In this document: positions 15,844 through 25,096 of the stretch, in pieces
Position numbering within the stretch: the first letter of the stretch is position 1
Layout: every line of letters starts with the position of its first letter
From: Flagellimonas taeanensis
GTDB taxonomy: Bacteria; Bacteroidota; Bacteroidia; Flavobacteriales; Flavobacteriaceae
Direction: 5' to 3'
DNA length: 64,000 nucleotides
Assembly: GCF_003584105.1 (NCBI RefSeq)
Contig: NZ_QXFO01000028.1
Span: forward strand, 179,282 to 243,281
Program-made: the position numbers and the translations under genes
Notes under the pieces: generated by a model
What the model saw: only the letters and a program-made list of their open reading frames with translations
Database searches by the model: none
What the model was told of the DNA's origin: nothing

Positions 15844-16716
15844 TTATCCAACCACTTCTTTTACTTTGGCTCCGATTTCCGCGGGGGAATCCACTACATG
15901 GATGCCACATTCGCGCATGATTCTTTTCTTGGCTTGGGCAGTGTCGTCGCTTCCACCAACAATGGCTCCTGCGTGCCCCATGGTACGTCCAGCTGGTGCA
16001 GTTTCCCCTGCAATAAATCCAACAATGGGTTTCTTACTGCCACTTTCCTTGTACCATCTAGCGGCCTCCGCTTCCAGTTGTCCTCCAATTTCCCCGATCA
16101 TGACCACACATTCGGTCTCAGGATCGTTGATCAAAAGCTCCACAGCTTTTTTGGTCGTGGTCCCGATGATGGGATCTCCACCGATACCAATGGCGGTGGT
16201 AATGCCCAAACCTTGGCGCACTACTTGGTCCGCAGCTTCGTAGGTAAGGGTACCTGACTTGGATACGATACCCACTTTCCCTTTTTTGAAGACAAATCCG
16301 GGCATGATACCCACTTTGGCCTCTCCAGGGGTAATGACACCTGGACAGTTGGGACCGATGAGTGTACAGTCCATACCTTTTATATAGTCATTGGCCTTTA
16401 CCATGTCGGCAACAGGGATACCTTCAGTAATGGTAATGATCACTTTGATACCTGCACTGGCAGCTTCCATGATGGCGTCCGCAGCAAATGCGGGTGGTAC
16501 AAAAATAATTGTGGTGTCGGCACCTACTTCCTTAACGGCATCCTCCACTGTATTGAAAACGGGTTTGCCCAAGTGTTCTTGGCCACCTTTTCCTGGGGTG
16601 ACCCCACCGACCACATTGGTCCCATATTCGATCATTTGCTCGGCATGGAAGGTCCCTTCGCTACCGGTAAATCCTTGTACAATTATTTTGGAATCTTTGT
16701 TTACTAAGACGCTCAT
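15844..16716 (-). CDS. sucD: Succinate-CoA ligase, alpha subunit
   Basis: TCA-cycle enzyme subunit that binds CoA and carries the phosphohistidine. The CoA-binding domain shows [19 protein letters not shown] and the CoA loop. The active-site His lies in [13 protein letters not shown]. It is 290 residues, full length. The beta subunit gene sucC is not in this window, as is common in Flavobacteriia where the two are unlinked. It follows the LpxD-like gene by about 60 bases on the same strand and ends in a terminator. Confidence 0.96.
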   Translation of the reverse strand: MSVLVNKDSKIIVQGFTGSEGTFHAEQMIEYGTNVVGGVTPGKGGQEHLGKPVFNTVEDAVKEVGADTTIIFVPPAFAADAIMEAASAGIKVIITITEGIPVADMVKANDYIKGMDCTLIGPNCPGVITPGEAKVGIMPGFVFKKGKVGIVSKSGTLTYEAADQVVRQGLGITTAIGIGGDPIIGTTTKKAVELLINDPETECVVMIGEIGGQLEAEAARWYKESGSKKPIVGFIAGETAPAGRTMGHAGAIVGGSDDTAQAKKRIMRECGIHVVDSPAEIGAKVKEVVG

Positions 16717-16777
16717 AGGTTTAACTTAATAATAGGTGCAAAAATACGGTTTGCTATGGTTTTAATCTATCGATTTT

Positions 16778-17713
16778 TTAATTCTTTTTGAGTTTTTGAA
16801 GGATTTCTGGAATCATTTTCACAGAGGCCATTTGCTTGAGCTTTTCGCGTGCTTCCTCGGCAGGACTTCCAAAATAGGTCTTCCCTCCTTCCAATGATTT
16901 TGCCACTCCGGTCTGGGCTAAGATGACGGCTTTTTTTCCAATGGTAACACCGCTGGTGATCCCAACCTGTCCCCAAAGGGTGACCTCGTCCTCGATTACC
17001 ACACATCCTGCAATACCCACATGAGATGCAATGAGGCATTTTTTTCCGATGACGGTGTCGTGGCCTACCTGGATTTGGTTATCCAGTTTAGACCCTTCCT
17101 TGATGGTCGTTGCTGCGGTCACCCCCCTGTCTATGGTACAAGAAGCCCCAATATCCACGTTGCTTTCAATAATAACGGTTCCACCGGATAATAATTTGTC
17201 AAACCCCTCAGGTCTATTTTTATAGTAGAAGGCATCAGCTCCCATAACAGTATTTGCATGAATGGTCACGTTGTCCCCGATTACGCAGCCATCATAAATG
17301 GTGACATTGGGATGGATGACGCAATTCTTGCCAATCTTCACATGGTTGCCAATAAAGGCCCCTGGTTGGATGACGGTGCCCTCGCCTATTTCCGCACTTT
17401 CCGAAACGTTGCTGTTTGCCCTTTCGAAAGGTTTGAAGTGCTTGGTCAATTTGTTGAAATCCCTAAATGGATCATCGGAGACCAAAAGTGCCTTGCCTTC
17501 GGGGCATTCCACCTCTTTGTTGATGAGCACTACGGTGGCCCTGGACTGCAAGGCCTTGTCATAATATTTGGGATGGTCCACAAACACTATGTCGCCTTCT
17601 TCCACCACGTGGATCTCGTTCATCCCCAAAACGGGAAATGTTTCGTCCCCGATAAATTCGGATCCTATGATCTTGGCAATCTCCTTTAATGAATGGGTCC
17701 TGGGAAATTTCAT
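16778..17713 (-). CDS. LpxD-like left-handed beta-helix acyltransferase (paralogue)
   Basis: A 311-residue protein built like LpxD: an N-terminal uridine-binding-like domain (to about residue 95), then hexapeptide repeats of a left-handed beta-helix (VIQPGAFIGNHVKIGKNCVI onward), then a C-terminal helical tail (EEAREKLKQMASVKMIPEIL). The catalytic His of LpxD matches the H in LDNQIQVGHDTVIG. It differs from the true lpxD at 20467 in the segment GADAFYYKNRPEGFDKL and in the tail. It may acylate another sugar nucleotide or be a second LpxD. It starts 3 bases after efp. Confidence 0.8.
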   Translation of the reverse strand: MKFPRTHSLKEIAKIIGSEFIGDETFPVLGMNEIHVVEEGDIVFVDHPKYYDKALQSRATVVLINKEVECPEGKALLVSDDPFRDFNKLTKHFKPFERANSNVSESAEIGEGTVIQPGAFIGNHVKIGKNCVIHPNVTIYDGCVIGDNVTIHANTVMGADAFYYKNRPEGFDKLLSGGTVIIESNVDIGASCTIDRGVTAATTIKEGSKLDNQIQVGHDTVIGKKCLIASHVGIAGCVVIEDEVTLWGQVGITSGVTIGKKAVILAQTGVAKSLEGGKTYFGSPAEEAREKLKQMASVKMIPEILQKLKKN

Positions 17714-17716
17714 TCC

Positions 17717-18283
17717 CTATTCTTTAGCACGTTCCAGATAAGCACCCTTCTCGGTGTCGATCTTGATCTTGTCCCCTTCGTTGATGAAAAGTGGCACATT
17801 GATCCTGGCCCCGGTCTCCACTGTAGCAGGTTTTGTGGCATTGGTCGCCGTGTTGCCCTTCACACCTGGCTCGGTATGGGTCACTTCCAAAATCACACTG
17901 GCTGGCATTTCCACGGACAGCGGACTGTTATCCTCAGCATTGAAGATAATGGTTACTACCTCCCCTTCTTTCAGCAAATCAGGTGCATCAAGGGAATCCT
18001 TTGGCAAAGAGATTTGGTTGTAGTCCTCCGTGTTCATAAAATGAAAGGTATCGCCCTCAGGATATAAGTATTGGTAGGTACGTGTCTCTACCCTTACATC
18101 CTCTATTTTATGTCCTGCGGAAAAGGTATTGTCAATTACTTTTCCCGTGGTCACACTTTTTAGTTTTGTACGCACAAAGGCTGGTCCTTTGCCCGGTTTC
18201 ACATGAAGAAACTCGATGATCTTGAAGATATCGTGGTTGTATCGGATGCACAACCCTTTTCGTATATCAGAAGTATTTGCCAT
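17717..18283 (-). CDS. efp: Elongation factor P
   Basis: Binds between the P and E sites of the ribosome and relieves stalling at polyproline. The 188 residues form three OB-like domains. The tip of the first domain reads HVKPGKGPAFVRTK with Lys 32 at the position modified in many bacteria, while the closely following domain II has VIDNTFSAGHKIEDV. No EpmA/EpmB-type modification gene is adjacent. It sits between lpxA and the LpxD-like gene, an order found in other Flavobacteriia. Confidence 0.96.
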   Translation of the reverse strand: MANTSDIRKGLCIRYNHDIFKIIEFLHVKPGKGPAFVRTKLKSVTTGKVIDNTFSAGHKIEDVRVETRTYQYLYPEGDTFHFMNTEDYNQISLPKDSLDAPDLLKEGEVVTIIFNAEDNSPLSVEMPASVILEVTHTEPGVKGNTATNATKPATVETGARINVPLFINEGDKIKIDTEKGAYLERAKE

Positions 18284-18287
18284 ATAT

Positions 18288-19073
18288 TTAATTTGTACTG
18301 AAATAGCCTTTCATGATGCCCCTTTGCGAGTCTTTGATGAATTGTAAGATCTCATCACGCTCTGGGGTGGCCTCCATTTCTGCTTCTATAATGGATGCCG
18401 CTTGTGAATTGTTGTAGTTTTTTTGATAAAGAATCCTGTAGATATTTTGGATTTCCCTGATCTTGTCCGCTTCAAAACCTCTTCTTCTCAGACCAATGGA
18501 GTTGATCCCCACATAGGACAGAGGCTCTCTTGCCGCCTTCACATAGGGTGGCACATCTTTTCTAACCAAAGACCCTCCTGTTACAAAGGCATGGTTGCCA
18601 ATGGATACAAATTGGTGTACGGCTACCATTCCGGCCAAAACTACGTTGGTACCGATCGTGACATGTCCTGCCAAAGTGGAGTTGTTGCTGAAAATGCAGC
18701 CATCACCTACTACGCAGTCATGGGCCACGTGACAATAGGCCATGATAAGACAGTTGTTGCCTATCACGGTTTTCATGCGGTCCGAGGTGCCTTTATTGAT
18801 GGTGGCACACTCCCTGATCGTGGTATTGTCGCCAATATGTACCGTGGTCTCCTCTCCTTGATATTTGAGGTCTTGCGGCATGGCCGATATTATGGCACCC
18901 GGAAAAATATTGCAGTTTTTACCAATCCGTGCGCCTTCCATGATGGTTACGTTGGAACCGATCCAAGTACCCTCTCCAATGGTCACATTGTTATGGATTG
19001 TGGTAAAGGGTTCTATGACCACATTTTTGGCAATCTTGGCCCCTGGGTGAACATATGCTAAAGGTTGGTTCAT
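18288..19073 (-). CDS. lpxA: UDP-N-acetylglucosamine acyltransferase
   Basis: First step of lipid A synthesis: transfers a hydroxyacyl chain from ACP to the 3-OH of UDP-GlcNAc. The 261-residue left-handed beta-helix has hexapeptide repeats from residue 7 and the catalytic His in CLIMAYCHVAHDCVVGD. The C-terminal helical domain (RRGFEADKIREIQNIYRILY) is typical. It directly abuts the LpxC-FabZ gene, whose stop codon is the preceding base. Confidence 0.96.
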   Translation of the reverse strand: MNQPLAYVHPGAKIAKNVVIEPFTTIHNNVTIGEGTWIGSNVTIMEGARIGKNCNIFPGAIISAMPQDLKYQGEETTVHIGDNTTIRECATINKGTSDRMKTVIGNNCLIMAYCHVAHDCVVGDGCIFSNNSTLAGHVTIGTNVVLAGMVAVHQFVSIGNHAFVTGGSLVRKDVPPYVKAAREPLSYVGINSIGLRRRGFEADKIREIQNIYRILYQKNYNNSQAASIIEAEMEATPERDEILQFIKDSQRGIMKGYFSTN

Positions 19074-20486
19074 CTACGAGTCTGTGTTTTTTGTTTTAAC
19101 GATCTGAGCCATTAGCTCGGCCTCAGATACCAATCTCCCATTGGCATAGGCATAGGCCTGCATGTGACAGATGCCCCTACGGATAGGGGAAATCAAATCG
19201 CATTTAAATATTAAGGTATCTCCGGGAACCACCTGCTGCTTGAACTTTACATTGTCGATCTTCATGAAGAAGGTCAAGTAGTTTTCAGGATCTGGCACCG
19301 TGCTCAGCACAAGGATACCACCGGTCTGCGCCATGGCCTCCACTTGAAGGACACCAGGCATTACAGGGGCTCCGGGAAAGTGTCCCACGAAGAAAGGTTC
19401 GTTCATGGTCACGTTCTTTACGCCCACCACATGGGAGTCAGAAAGTTCCAATATCTTATCCACCAACAAGAAAGGTGGTCTGTGGGGCAGCATGTTCATG
19501 ATCTGGGTGACATCCATCAATGGAGTCTGATTCAGATCATAAGTGGGTACTTTGTTTCTTTTTTCGATCTTGATGATTTTAGAAAGTTTCTTTGCAAACT
19601 GGGTGTTCACAAAGTGGCCAGGTTTGTTCGCGATGACCTTTCCTCTTATCCGGGAACCCACCAAAGCCAAATCACCCATCACATCCAACAGTTTGTGGCG
19701 TGCGGCCTCGTTGGGATAATGTAGGGTAAGGTTGTCCAAAATGCCATTGGGCTTTACGGACAGTTTTTTCTTGTCAAAAGCCTTTTCCAGTTTTTTCATG
19801 GTGGATTCGGATATTTCCTTGTCCACATATACGATGGCATTATTGAGGTCACCTCCCTTGATAAGGCCATGCTCCAACAGCATTTCCAACTCATGCAGGA
19901 AGCTAAAGGTCCTAGCCTCGGCTATTTCCTCTTTGAAGTCGCTCATTTTTTCCAATGTGGCATTCTGGGTGCCCAAGACTTTGGTCCCAAAATCGACCAT
20001 GGTGGTTATCTGGTACTCATCGGATGGGATGACGGTGATCTCACTGCCGGTGCTCTCGTCCTTGTACGAGATGACATCTTTTACAATGTATTCTTCCCTC
20101 TCTTCTTCCTGTTCAACAATACCGGCCTCTTCCAGCGCCTTCACAAAGAATTTTGAAGAACCGTCCATGATCGGCGGTTCTGGAGCATCCAGTTCGATAA
20201 GGACATTGTCTATATCCAATCCCACCAAAGCTGCGAGTACATGCTCCGAAGTATGGATCTTTACCCCATTTTTTTCCAAATTGGTGCCACGTTGTGTATT
20301 CACTACATAATTGGCATCGGCCTCAATGATGGGTTCGCCTTCCAGATCTATCCTCTTGAATGCAAATCCATGGTTTTCCTTTGCGGGTAAAAAACTCATG
20401 GTCACATCCTCCCCCGTGTGCAAGCCTACGCCCTGTAGGGTCACTTTCTTTGCAATGGTGCGTTGTTTATTGCTTGTTTTGCTCAC
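19074..20486 (-). CDS. Bifunctional LpxC deacetylase / FabZ dehydratase
   Basis: A fusion typical of Bacteroidota. The N-terminal LpxC half (to about residue 305) removes acetyl from UDP-3-O-acyl-GlcNAc: zinc ligands lie in KIHTSEHVLAAL and LTLHYPNEAARHKLLDVMGD, with the catalytic Glu in AEARTF. The C-terminal FabZ half (from about 320, LMDVTQIMNMLPHRPPFLLV) has active-site His in LPHRPPF and Glu in GVLQVEAMAQTGG. No ATG fits; GTG 20486 (encoding MSKTSNKQ) or TTG 20492 starts inside the 3' end of lpxD, so the two genes overlap by about 20 bases. Confidence 0.95.
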   Translation of the reverse strand: MSKTSNKQRTIAKKVTLQGVGLHTGEDVTMSFLPAKENHGFAFKRIDLEGEPIIEADANYVVNTQRGTNLEKNGVKIHTSEHVLAALVGLDIDNVLIELDAPEPPIMDGSSKFFVKALEEAGIVEQEEEREEYIVKDVISYKDESTGSEITVIPSDEYQITTMVDFGTKVLGTQNATLEKMSDFKEEIAEARTFSFLHELEMLLEHGLIKGGDLNNAIVYVDKEISESTMKKLEKAFDKKKLSVKPNGILDNLTLHYPNEAARHKLLDVMGDLALVGSRIRGKVIANKPGHFVNTQFAKKLSKIIKIEKRNKVPTYDLNQTPLMDVTQIMNMLPHRPPFLLVDKILELSDSHVVGVKNVTMNEPFFVGHFPGAPVMPGVLQVEAMAQTGGILVLSTVPDPENYLTFFMKIDNVKFKQQVVPGDTLIFKCDLISPIRRGICHMQAYAYANGRLVSEAELMAQIVKTKNTDS

Positions 20487-21507
20487 CTTCAACCTTTTTT
20501 TCTATGTTGGAGATTTGATTTACCAGCTTGGGCAAATTCTTAAAATGTACATATGATTTGTTGAAGTCCCCATAACTAAGGGCCGGCGACCCTTGGAGTA
20601 CTTCATCATTCTTCACGTTTCTTCCTATTCCCGATTGGGCCTGTATCTTCACCCTATCACCTATGGTGATGTGACCTACAATGCCTACTTGCCCTCCAAT
20701 GAGACAATTCCTTCCAATTTTTGTGGAACCCGCTATACCTGTTTGAGCGGCAATGGCAGTGTGTTCCCCTATTTCAACATTATGGGCTATCTGTATCTGG
20801 TTGTCAAGCTTCACTCCTCTCCTTAATATGGTGGAGCCCAATGTAGCCCTGTCAATCGTGGTTCCTGCGCCTACATCGACATTGTCCTCCAGGATCACGT
20901 TACCGGTCTGGGGAACCTTGCTATACTCCCCATCGGCATTTGGGGTGAACCCAAATCCATCGGCCCCGATGATCACTCCACTGTGGATGACACAATTGTT
21001 CCCGATCAAGGATTCCGAATAGATCTTCGCCCCGGCAAAGACCACGACGTTGTTGCCTATGGTCACATTGTCACCTATATATACATTAGGATATATCTTT
21101 ACATTGTCCCCGATCTTCACATTGTCACCCAAATAGGAGAAAGCACCCAGGTAAAAACCTTCACCATAAACCGCGCTTTCAGACACAAAGGCAGGATTTT
21201 CTATCCCAACTTTGTTGTTCTTCTTTACTTGGTTGTAATATTCCAATAATTTGGAAAAAGACTTGTAGGCATCTTCCACTTTGATCAAGGTGGTAGACAG
21301 GGTCTGTTCTGGAACGAAGTCTTTGTTCACAATGGTTATGGATGCCTTTGTGGAATAGATGTAAGAGGTGTACTTTGGGTTGGCCAAAAAGGTCAACGAC
21401 CCCTTTTCCCCTTCTTCGATCTTGGATAATTTATGGACAGCGATTTGAGGATTTCCCTCAACTTCCCCCTCTAGGATTCCGGCAATTTGGGTAGCTGTAA
21501 ATTTCAT
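20467..21507 (-). CDS. lpxD: UDP-3-O-(3-hydroxyacyl)glucosamine N-acyltransferase
   Basis: Third step of lipid A synthesis. The start is ATG 21507 (MKFTATQIAGILEGEVEGN). The N-terminal uridine-binding domain ends near residue 100 and is followed by hexapeptide repeats. The catalytic His is in LDNQIQIAHNVEIGEHTAIA, and GADGFGFTPN matches the lipid-binding loop of LpxD. The C-terminal helix FKNLPKLVNQISNIEKKVE extends from the trimer. At 346 residues it is full length. It overlaps lpxC-fabZ downstream and follows the HD gene by 23 bases. Confidence 0.96.
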   Translation of the reverse strand: MKFTATQIAGILEGEVEGNPQIAVHKLSKIEEGEKGSLTFLANPKYTSYIYSTKASITIVNKDFVPEQTLSTTLIKVEDAYKSFSKLLEYYNQVKKNNKVGIENPAFVSESAVYGEGFYLGAFSYLGDNVKIGDNVKIYPNVYIGDNVTIGNNVVVFAGAKIYSESLIGNNCVIHSGVIIGADGFGFTPNADGEYSKVPQTGNVILEDNVDVGAGTTIDRATLGSTILRRGVKLDNQIQIAHNVEIGEHTAIAAQTGIAGSTKIGRNCLIGGQVGIVGHITIGDRVKIQAQSGIGRNVKNDEVLQGSPALSYGDFNKSYVHFKNLPKLVNQISNIEKKVEGEQNKQ

Positions 21508-21530
21508 TTGTGCAAAAGTAACAAAATTTG

Positions 21531-22757
21531 TCAAACAGCTTCCTTCGGGTAGCAGCTGTAATATTTAGTAACTGTTTTGGAAAGTGCCTTCAAGCTGAGC
21601 TGATCGGATTCTTTGAGCACATCGGTTATTCTTCCACTCTTTTTGAGAATGTAAATGGCCTGTTGCTCCACGCTATAGGCCTTGTTCGATATTTCTCCTT
21701 CAAATACAAAGTTGGAGGCTTCTTCGAGTGAAAGATCGTGTTTTTGGATGATTCTTTCCAATTTTCCGTTCAATTTTTCTGCATTCGATGGACGGTTTTT
21801 GATCTTGATGTGCAATAGTTTCCTGTTCAGCAGCATCTGGCACATTTTGGAAAGCACAAAATCATCATGGGACTGCCATGATTTTAGAGCGCCCAGTATG
21901 TCCACGTCGTCCAACTGGGCAAATTTTTCAAGAATCTCTGTATTGAAGGTAATGGCTCCTTCCTGTCTTAGGAAAAACAACAATGATTGGCTCGCAGATA
22001 GTTCTTCGCCCTTGGCGAGCAGGATCTTGGCACGTTGCATGACCCGTATCAACAATTGCTCGGCCGCCAGACCTGTCTTGTGGAGATATACTTGCCAGTA
22101 CATGAACCTTCGGGCCATGAGGAACTTCTCCACGGCATAAATTCCCTTCTCCTCTACCACCAGATTACCATTGGCCACATTGAGCATGGAAATGAGACGC
22201 TCGGAATTGATGTTGCCTTCGGTGACCCCTGAATAGAAACTGTCCCTTTTGAGGTAATCCAAACGATCCATGTCCAATTGGCTCGAAACCAACTGGTTCA
22301 TAAAGGGTTTGGGATATTCGCCCATAAAGATGGAAATGGCGGTTTCCAATTGACCATCGAACTCATCATTGAGGACCTTCATGAAATGTAGGGATAGTTT
22401 TTCATGGCTTAGGTCTTTTGCCATTACCCCTTCCAGTGCATGGGAAAATGGCCCGTGACCCATGTCATGTAGCAGTATGGCACAGAGTAGTCCGTTCTCT
22501 TCCTCCTCAGTGATCTCAACGTTTTTCATCTTCAGGACCTGAATTGCCCGTGTCATCAAGTGCATGCTTCCCAAGGCATGATGGAACCGGGTATGGTGGG
22601 CCCCTGGATAGACCAAGTAGGATAGGCCCATTTGGGATATTCTCCGCAACCTTTGAAAATAAGGATGGGCAATGAGTCTAAAAATTAGTTCGTTGGGAGT
22701 TCCAATAAAACCGTAAATTGGATCGTTAAAAACGTTAAGCTTATTGGTTTTTACCAA
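21531..22757 (-). CDS. HD-domain phosphohydrolase
   Basis: A 408-residue protein of the dGTPase-like HD family (COG1078). The metal ligands are in HHTRFHHALGSMHLM and LLHDMGHGPFSHALE, with the last Asp in SQLDMDRLDYLKRDSFY. Relatives hydrolyse dNTPs or other nucleotides; the substrate here is not known. The only sensible start is TTG 22757, and a TATCTTTG promoter element lies 20 bases upstream, which supports it. The gene is divergent from porX and leads the lpxD-lpxC/fabZ-lpxA-efp run, so it may be co-transcribed with lipid A genes. Confidence 0.9.
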   Translation of the reverse strand: MVKTNKLNVFNDPIYGFIGTPNELIFRLIAHPYFQRLRRISQMGLSYLVYPGAHHTRFHHALGSMHLMTRAIQVLKMKNVEITEEEENGLLCAILLHDMGHGPFSHALEGVMAKDLSHEKLSLHFMKVLNDEFDGQLETAISIFMGEYPKPFMNQLVSSQLDMDRLDYLKRDSFYSGVTEGNINSERLISMLNVANGNLVVEEKGIYAVEKFLMARRFMYWQVYLHKTGLAAEQLLIRVMQRAKILLAKGEELSASQSLLFFLRQEGAITFNTEILEKFAQLDDVDILGALKSWQSHDDFVLSKMCQMLLNRKLLHIKIKNRPSNAEKLNGKLERIIQKHDLSLEEASNFVFEGEISNKAYSVEQQAIYILKKSGRITDVLKESDQLSLKALSKTVTKYYSCYPKEAV

Positions 22758-22777
22758 GGATTTTTGTTTTTATCCCA

Positions 22778-22785
22778 CAAAGATA
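22778..22785 (-). promoter_or_regulatory. -7 element of the HD gene and lipid A operon
   Basis: TATCTTTG on the minus strand matches TAnnTTTG, in the 36-base gap between the divergent HD and porX genes. A TTG 21 bases upstream, inside the first codons of porX, could be the -33 element. Confidence 0.6.
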
Positions 22786-22793
22786 ATCACTAT

Positions 22794-24338
22794 ATGAACA
22801 AGATTACAATTCTTTGGGTAGATGATGAGATCGATCTACTCAAACCACATATACTCTTTTTGGAAGACAAGGGCTACGAAGTGGTCACCAGCCAAAGTGG
22901 ACAGGATGCCCTGGAGGAAATCAGGGAACAATTTTTCGATATTGTTTTTCTGGATGAGAACATGCCGGGCATATCCGGTCTGGAAACCTTGAACGAGATC
23001 AAAAAGTATGATGTATCCATTCCCGTGGTCATGATCACCAAGAGCGAGGAGGAATATATCATGGATGAGGCCATTGGGTCCAAGATAGCGGATTACCTGA
23101 TCAAGCCGGTGAATCCCAACCAAATTCTGCTCTCCCTGAAGAAAAGCTTGGACAACTCCCGTTTGATCTCGGAAAAGACGACCTCGAATTACCAACAGGA
23201 ATTCCGGAAGATAGCCATGGACCTTTCCATGGTTAACTCTCATGAGGAATGGGTGGAGCTATACAAGAAATTGATCTATTGGGAGCTGCAACTGGAGCAT
23301 ATAGAGGATACCGGGATGTTCGAGATTTTGGAATCGCAAAAAGTAGAGGCCAATTCCCAGTTTGGCAAATTTGTGGACAAAAATTACAAAAGCTGGTTCA
23401 AGAACGGAGATGCTCCTATTATGTCGCACACTCTTTTCCGAAACAAGGTGCAACCTGAACTGAAAGGGGGCAAAACCTTGATGGTGGTCATAGACAACCT
23501 TCGCTATGACCAATGGATGGCCTTCGAGGAAATACTTTCCGCACATTACAAGAAGAAACAGGAATGTGCCTATTTCAGCATTCTTCCCACAGCCACGCAA
23601 TATGCCCGAAATGCCCTTTTTTCGGGTCTCATGCCCTTGGAGATGGAAAAACAGTATCCCAATTGGTGGAAAAACGACACGGATGATGGAGGAAAAAACC
23701 TTTTTGAAGCCGAATTCCTAGGAGCCCAGTTGAAACGCTTGGGGCTTGATCTGAAATGGGAATACCACAAAATCAATAATTTGAAACAAGGCAAGCAACT
23801 GGCCCAGAACTTCAAATCCCAAAAGGAAAACGACCTCACGGTGGTGGTCTATAATTTTGTGGACATGCTGTCCCATTCCAAGACCGAAATGGAGGTAGTG
23901 AAAGAGCTTGCCTCCAATGATAAGGCCTACCGTTCCCTGACCTTGAGTTGGTTCAAGAACTCCCCCCTGTTGGAAATCATACAACAGGCACAGACATTGG
24001 GCATGAAACTTATCCTGACCACTGACCACGGGACCATCAATGTGAAACAACCCTCAAAAGTGATCGGGGATAGGGAAACCAGCCTGAACTTGCGCTACAA
24101 AACAGGAAAAAGCCTTACTTATGAGGAAAAGGAAGTGCTGGCCACCAAGAGCCCACAGGAAATACATCTGCCCAATATTAACCTGAGCAGCAGTTTCATC
24201 TTTGCGAAAAACGACCTTTTCTTTGCCTATCCCAACAACTTCAACCATTATGTAAGCTATTATCGAAATACCTATCAACATGGTGGGGTTTCCTTGGAAG
24301 AAATGATCGTCCCTTTTGTAGTTTTGGAAGCAAAATGA
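22794..24338 (+). CDS. porX: PorX, type IX secretion response regulator with PglZ domain
   Basis: A 514-residue protein: CheY-like receiver at residues 1-120 (acidic pocket D10, D11, phospho-acceptor Asp 54 in VFLDENMPG, conserved Lys in YLIKPVNP), a helical linker, and a C-terminal PglZ domain of the alkaline phosphatase superfamily. Metal-site candidates in the PglZ part are VVIDNLRYDQW, the Thr in ILPTATQYARN, and TTDHGTINV. In Porphyromonas and Flavobacterium PorX works with the sensor PorY to control type IX secretion and gliding genes, and its PglZ part has been shown to cleave oligonucleotides. porY is not in the window. The start is ATG 22794. Confidence 0.95.
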   Translation: MNKITILWVDDEIDLLKPHILFLEDKGYEVVTSQSGQDALEEIREQFFDIVFLDENMPGISGLETLNEIKKYDVSIPVVMITKSEEEYIMDEAIGSKIADYLIKPVNPNQILLSLKKSLDNSRLISEKTTSNYQQEFRKIAMDLSMVNSHEEWVELYKKLIYWELQLEHIEDTGMFEILESQKVEANSQFGKFVDKNYKSWFKNGDAPIMSHTLFRNKVQPELKGGKTLMVVIDNLRYDQWMAFEEILSAHYKKKQECAYFSILPTATQYARNALFSGLMPLEMEKQYPNWWKNDTDDGGKNLFEAEFLGAQLKRLGLDLKWEYHKINNLKQGKQLAQNFKSQKENDLTVVVYNFVDMLSHSKTEMEVVKELASNDKAYRSLTLSWFKNSPLLEIIQQAQTLGMKLILTTDHGTINVKQPSKVIGDRETSLNLRYKTGKSLTYEEKEVLATKSPQEIHLPNINLSSSFIFAKNDLFFAYPNNFNHYVSYYRNTYQHGGVSLEEMIVPFVVLEAK

Positions 24339-24345
24339 TGGAATA

Positions 24346-24762
24346 GTGAAGAAAACTTTTCAATTGAATGAAATTCGGGAAGTGGCCAAAGAAATCATTA
24401 AGAGCACTCCCGGAAACGTCCTCTGCTTTTACGGTGAAATGGGCGTTGGGAAAACCACATTGGTCAAGGCCATAGTGAAAGAGCTTGGTGTTGCTGGCGA
24501 GGCCAACAGCCCTACCTTTGGATTGGTCAACGAATATCGGGACGCCAACGATAAGCTCATCGCCCACCACTTTGATTTTTATAGATTGAACGAAGAAACC
24601 GAGGCACTCGATATGGGCTTCGAGGACTACCTTGCGCAAGGGGTCTGGGTGTTCATTGAGTGGCCAGAAAAAATAGAGTCGTTGATTCCTGAAGGCGCTG
24701 TGGGCGTATTCTTGCACTTTGTCGATGAAAACACACGCTCAATCGAGTTAAATATTTCTTAA
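24346..24762 (+). CDS. tsaE: tRNA threonylcarbamoyladenosine biosynthesis ATPase TsaE
   Basis: Small P-loop ATPase that works with TsaB and TsaD to make t6A37 in ANN-decoding tRNAs. The 138 residues show Walker A GEMGVGKTTLVKAI, the switch-like SPTFGLVNEY, and Walker B-like HHFDFYRL plus the catalytic WPEKIESLIP motif. The start is GTG 24346, since the preceding ATG is followed by a stop. It lies 7 bases after porX, the same pair as in other Flavobacteriia. Confidence 0.95.
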   Translation: MKKTFQLNEIREVAKEIIKSTPGNVLCFYGEMGVGKTTLVKAIVKELGVAGEANSPTFGLVNEYRDANDKLIAHHFDFYRLNEETEALDMGFEDYLAQGVWVFIEWPEKIESLIPEGAVGVFLHFVDENTRSIELNIS

Positions 24763-24813
24763 CAACTCGTTCGTCTATCTTCAAACGAATTATTGTACAG
24801 GGCAACCATTATT

Positions 24814-24856
24814 CGATAAAAGGAATGTTTTTTGCGTTAAAAAACCAATTTTATCG
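24814..24856. repeat. Short inverted repeat upstream of small secreted protein
   Basis: CGATAAAA (24814-24821) and TTTTATCG (24849-24856) are exact inverses 27 bases apart. It could be a binding site or loop; nothing else supports a role. Confidence 0.25.
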
Positions 24857-24887
24857 ATGAAGCGTAGGTCAGGTTGAAATATTTTCC

Positions 24888-24895
24888 TACATTTG
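24888..24895 (+). promoter_or_regulatory. -7 element of the small secreted protein gene
   Basis: TACATTTG matches TAnnTTTG, 42 bases before the start codon. No TTG lies at the usual upstream spacing. Confidence 0.5.
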
Positions 24896-24937
24896 TTCTG
24901 TGAATGAATTCATTTATTAACCAAAAACTCTTTTACG

Positions 24938-25072
24938 ATGAACACTAAAAAAGTTTTTTTTGGATTACTTGCTGTTGCCTTTTTGGCGATGACCGCTGTC
25001 TCAACAAATGTTAAAAAATTCGACGGTGATCAAACAGTTAGTATTGATAGGAAAGATATCAAGAAATTGTAG
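24938..25072 (+). CDS. Small secreted protein, 44 residues
   Basis: ATG 24938 to TAG 25072 encodes a 44-residue peptide. The N-terminal half is a signal peptide (basic MNTKK, then VFFGLLAVAFLAMTAVS) and the remainder is a charged tail of about 20 residues (NVKKFDGDQTVSIDRKDIKK). It has its own TAnnTTTG element and a strong terminator 25 bases after the stop, so it looks like an independent small transcript. Similar short secreted peptides occur in related genomes near alanine dehydrogenase as far as I recall. The function is unknown. Confidence 0.7.
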   Translation: MNTKKVFFGLLAVAFLAMTAVSTNVKKFDGDQTVSIDRKDIKKL

Positions 25073-25096
25073 TATTCTTTTTTATTAGAACCAAAT

